Below are positions 63,663 to 64,000 of a DNA stretch of 64,000 nucleotides, one piece after another; positions within the stretch are counted from its first letter, which is position 1, and each line of letters opens with the position of its first letter. The translations under genes and the position numbers were made by a program. The stretch comes from an uncultured Photobacterium sp. Its GTDB lineage: Bacteria; Pseudomonadota; Gammaproteobacteria; Enterobacterales; Vibrionaceae. Location: contig NZ_CAMRAN010000005.1 of assembly GCF_947039875.1 (NCBI RefSeq), forward strand, positions 62,001-126,000, given 5' to 3'. The notes beneath the pieces were generated by a model. It worked only from the letters and a program-made list of their open reading frames with translations. It had not been told where the DNA came from and did not search any database.

Positions 63663-64000
63663 ATGAAAGGTATTATTCAATTATTAATTCGTAACCCTAA
63701 GTCATTAACTGGACTCTGTATTTTAGTGGTATTTGTATTAGCGGCTCTGTTTGCGCCAATGATCACTAACCATGCACCAGATAGAGGAACAGGCAACCCT
63801 CATGAATACCCAGCTTTTGTAGTTAAAGCCGCGCAGAATAATCCTGATGGTTGGATAGCGAAAAACTTAGCCACCAATAAACGTACCCTGCTGATGTCAA
63901 AAAAAGCCGATCATATTCTAGGTACAACACGAATGGGGCGTGATGTGTGGTCACAATTAATTTATGGCGCACGTACTTCACTGGCCGTTGGTTTAGGCGC
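63663..64000 (+). CDS. ABC transporter permease (DppC-like), truncated by window end
   Basis: ATG right after the upstream permease stop; MKGIIQLLIRNPKSLTGLCILVVFVLAALFAPMIT...LGTTRMGRDVWSQLIYGARTSLAVGLG. Confidence 0.9.
   Translation, partial: MKGIIQLLIRNPKSLTGLCILVVFVLAALFAPMITNHAPDRGTGNPHEYPAFVVKAAQNNPDGWIAKNLATNKRTLLMSKKADHILGTTRMGRDVWSQLIYGARTSLAVGLG

Overview
The window is AT-rich gammaproteobacterial chromosomal DNA. Gene content suggests Vibrionaceae, probably Photobacterium; this is inference, as no database was searched. Most of it is ordinary housekeeping and metabolic sequence: deaD, rnb, fumC, corA, an ABC exporter, a GH19-type chitinase, norVW, an NCS2 permease, a cyuA/cyuP-like pair, a fructose-family PTS, and a GH2 beta-mannosidase with an ABC oligosaccharide/peptide transporter. 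The most unusual part is about 21.6-31.8 kb. There, four same-orientation copies of a roughly 100-180 bp palindrome-containing repeat bracket three consecutive modules: (i) an uncharacterised 891-aa secreted protein with a C-terminal beta/gamma-crystallin region, (ii) a DacA-type D,D-carboxypeptidase, and (iii) a LuxM/AinS-type acyl-homoserine-lactone synthase with an overlapping LuxN/AinR-type hybrid sensor kinase. Other leads are a lipoprotein gene whose only sensible start is ATC, a structured leader upstream of corA, two NsrR-like boxes upstream of norVW, decayed tRNA-Ser 3'-end repeats and a duplicated tRNA-Ser gene flanking norVW, an IS3 orfA remnant, and a beta-lactamase-like gene fragment.
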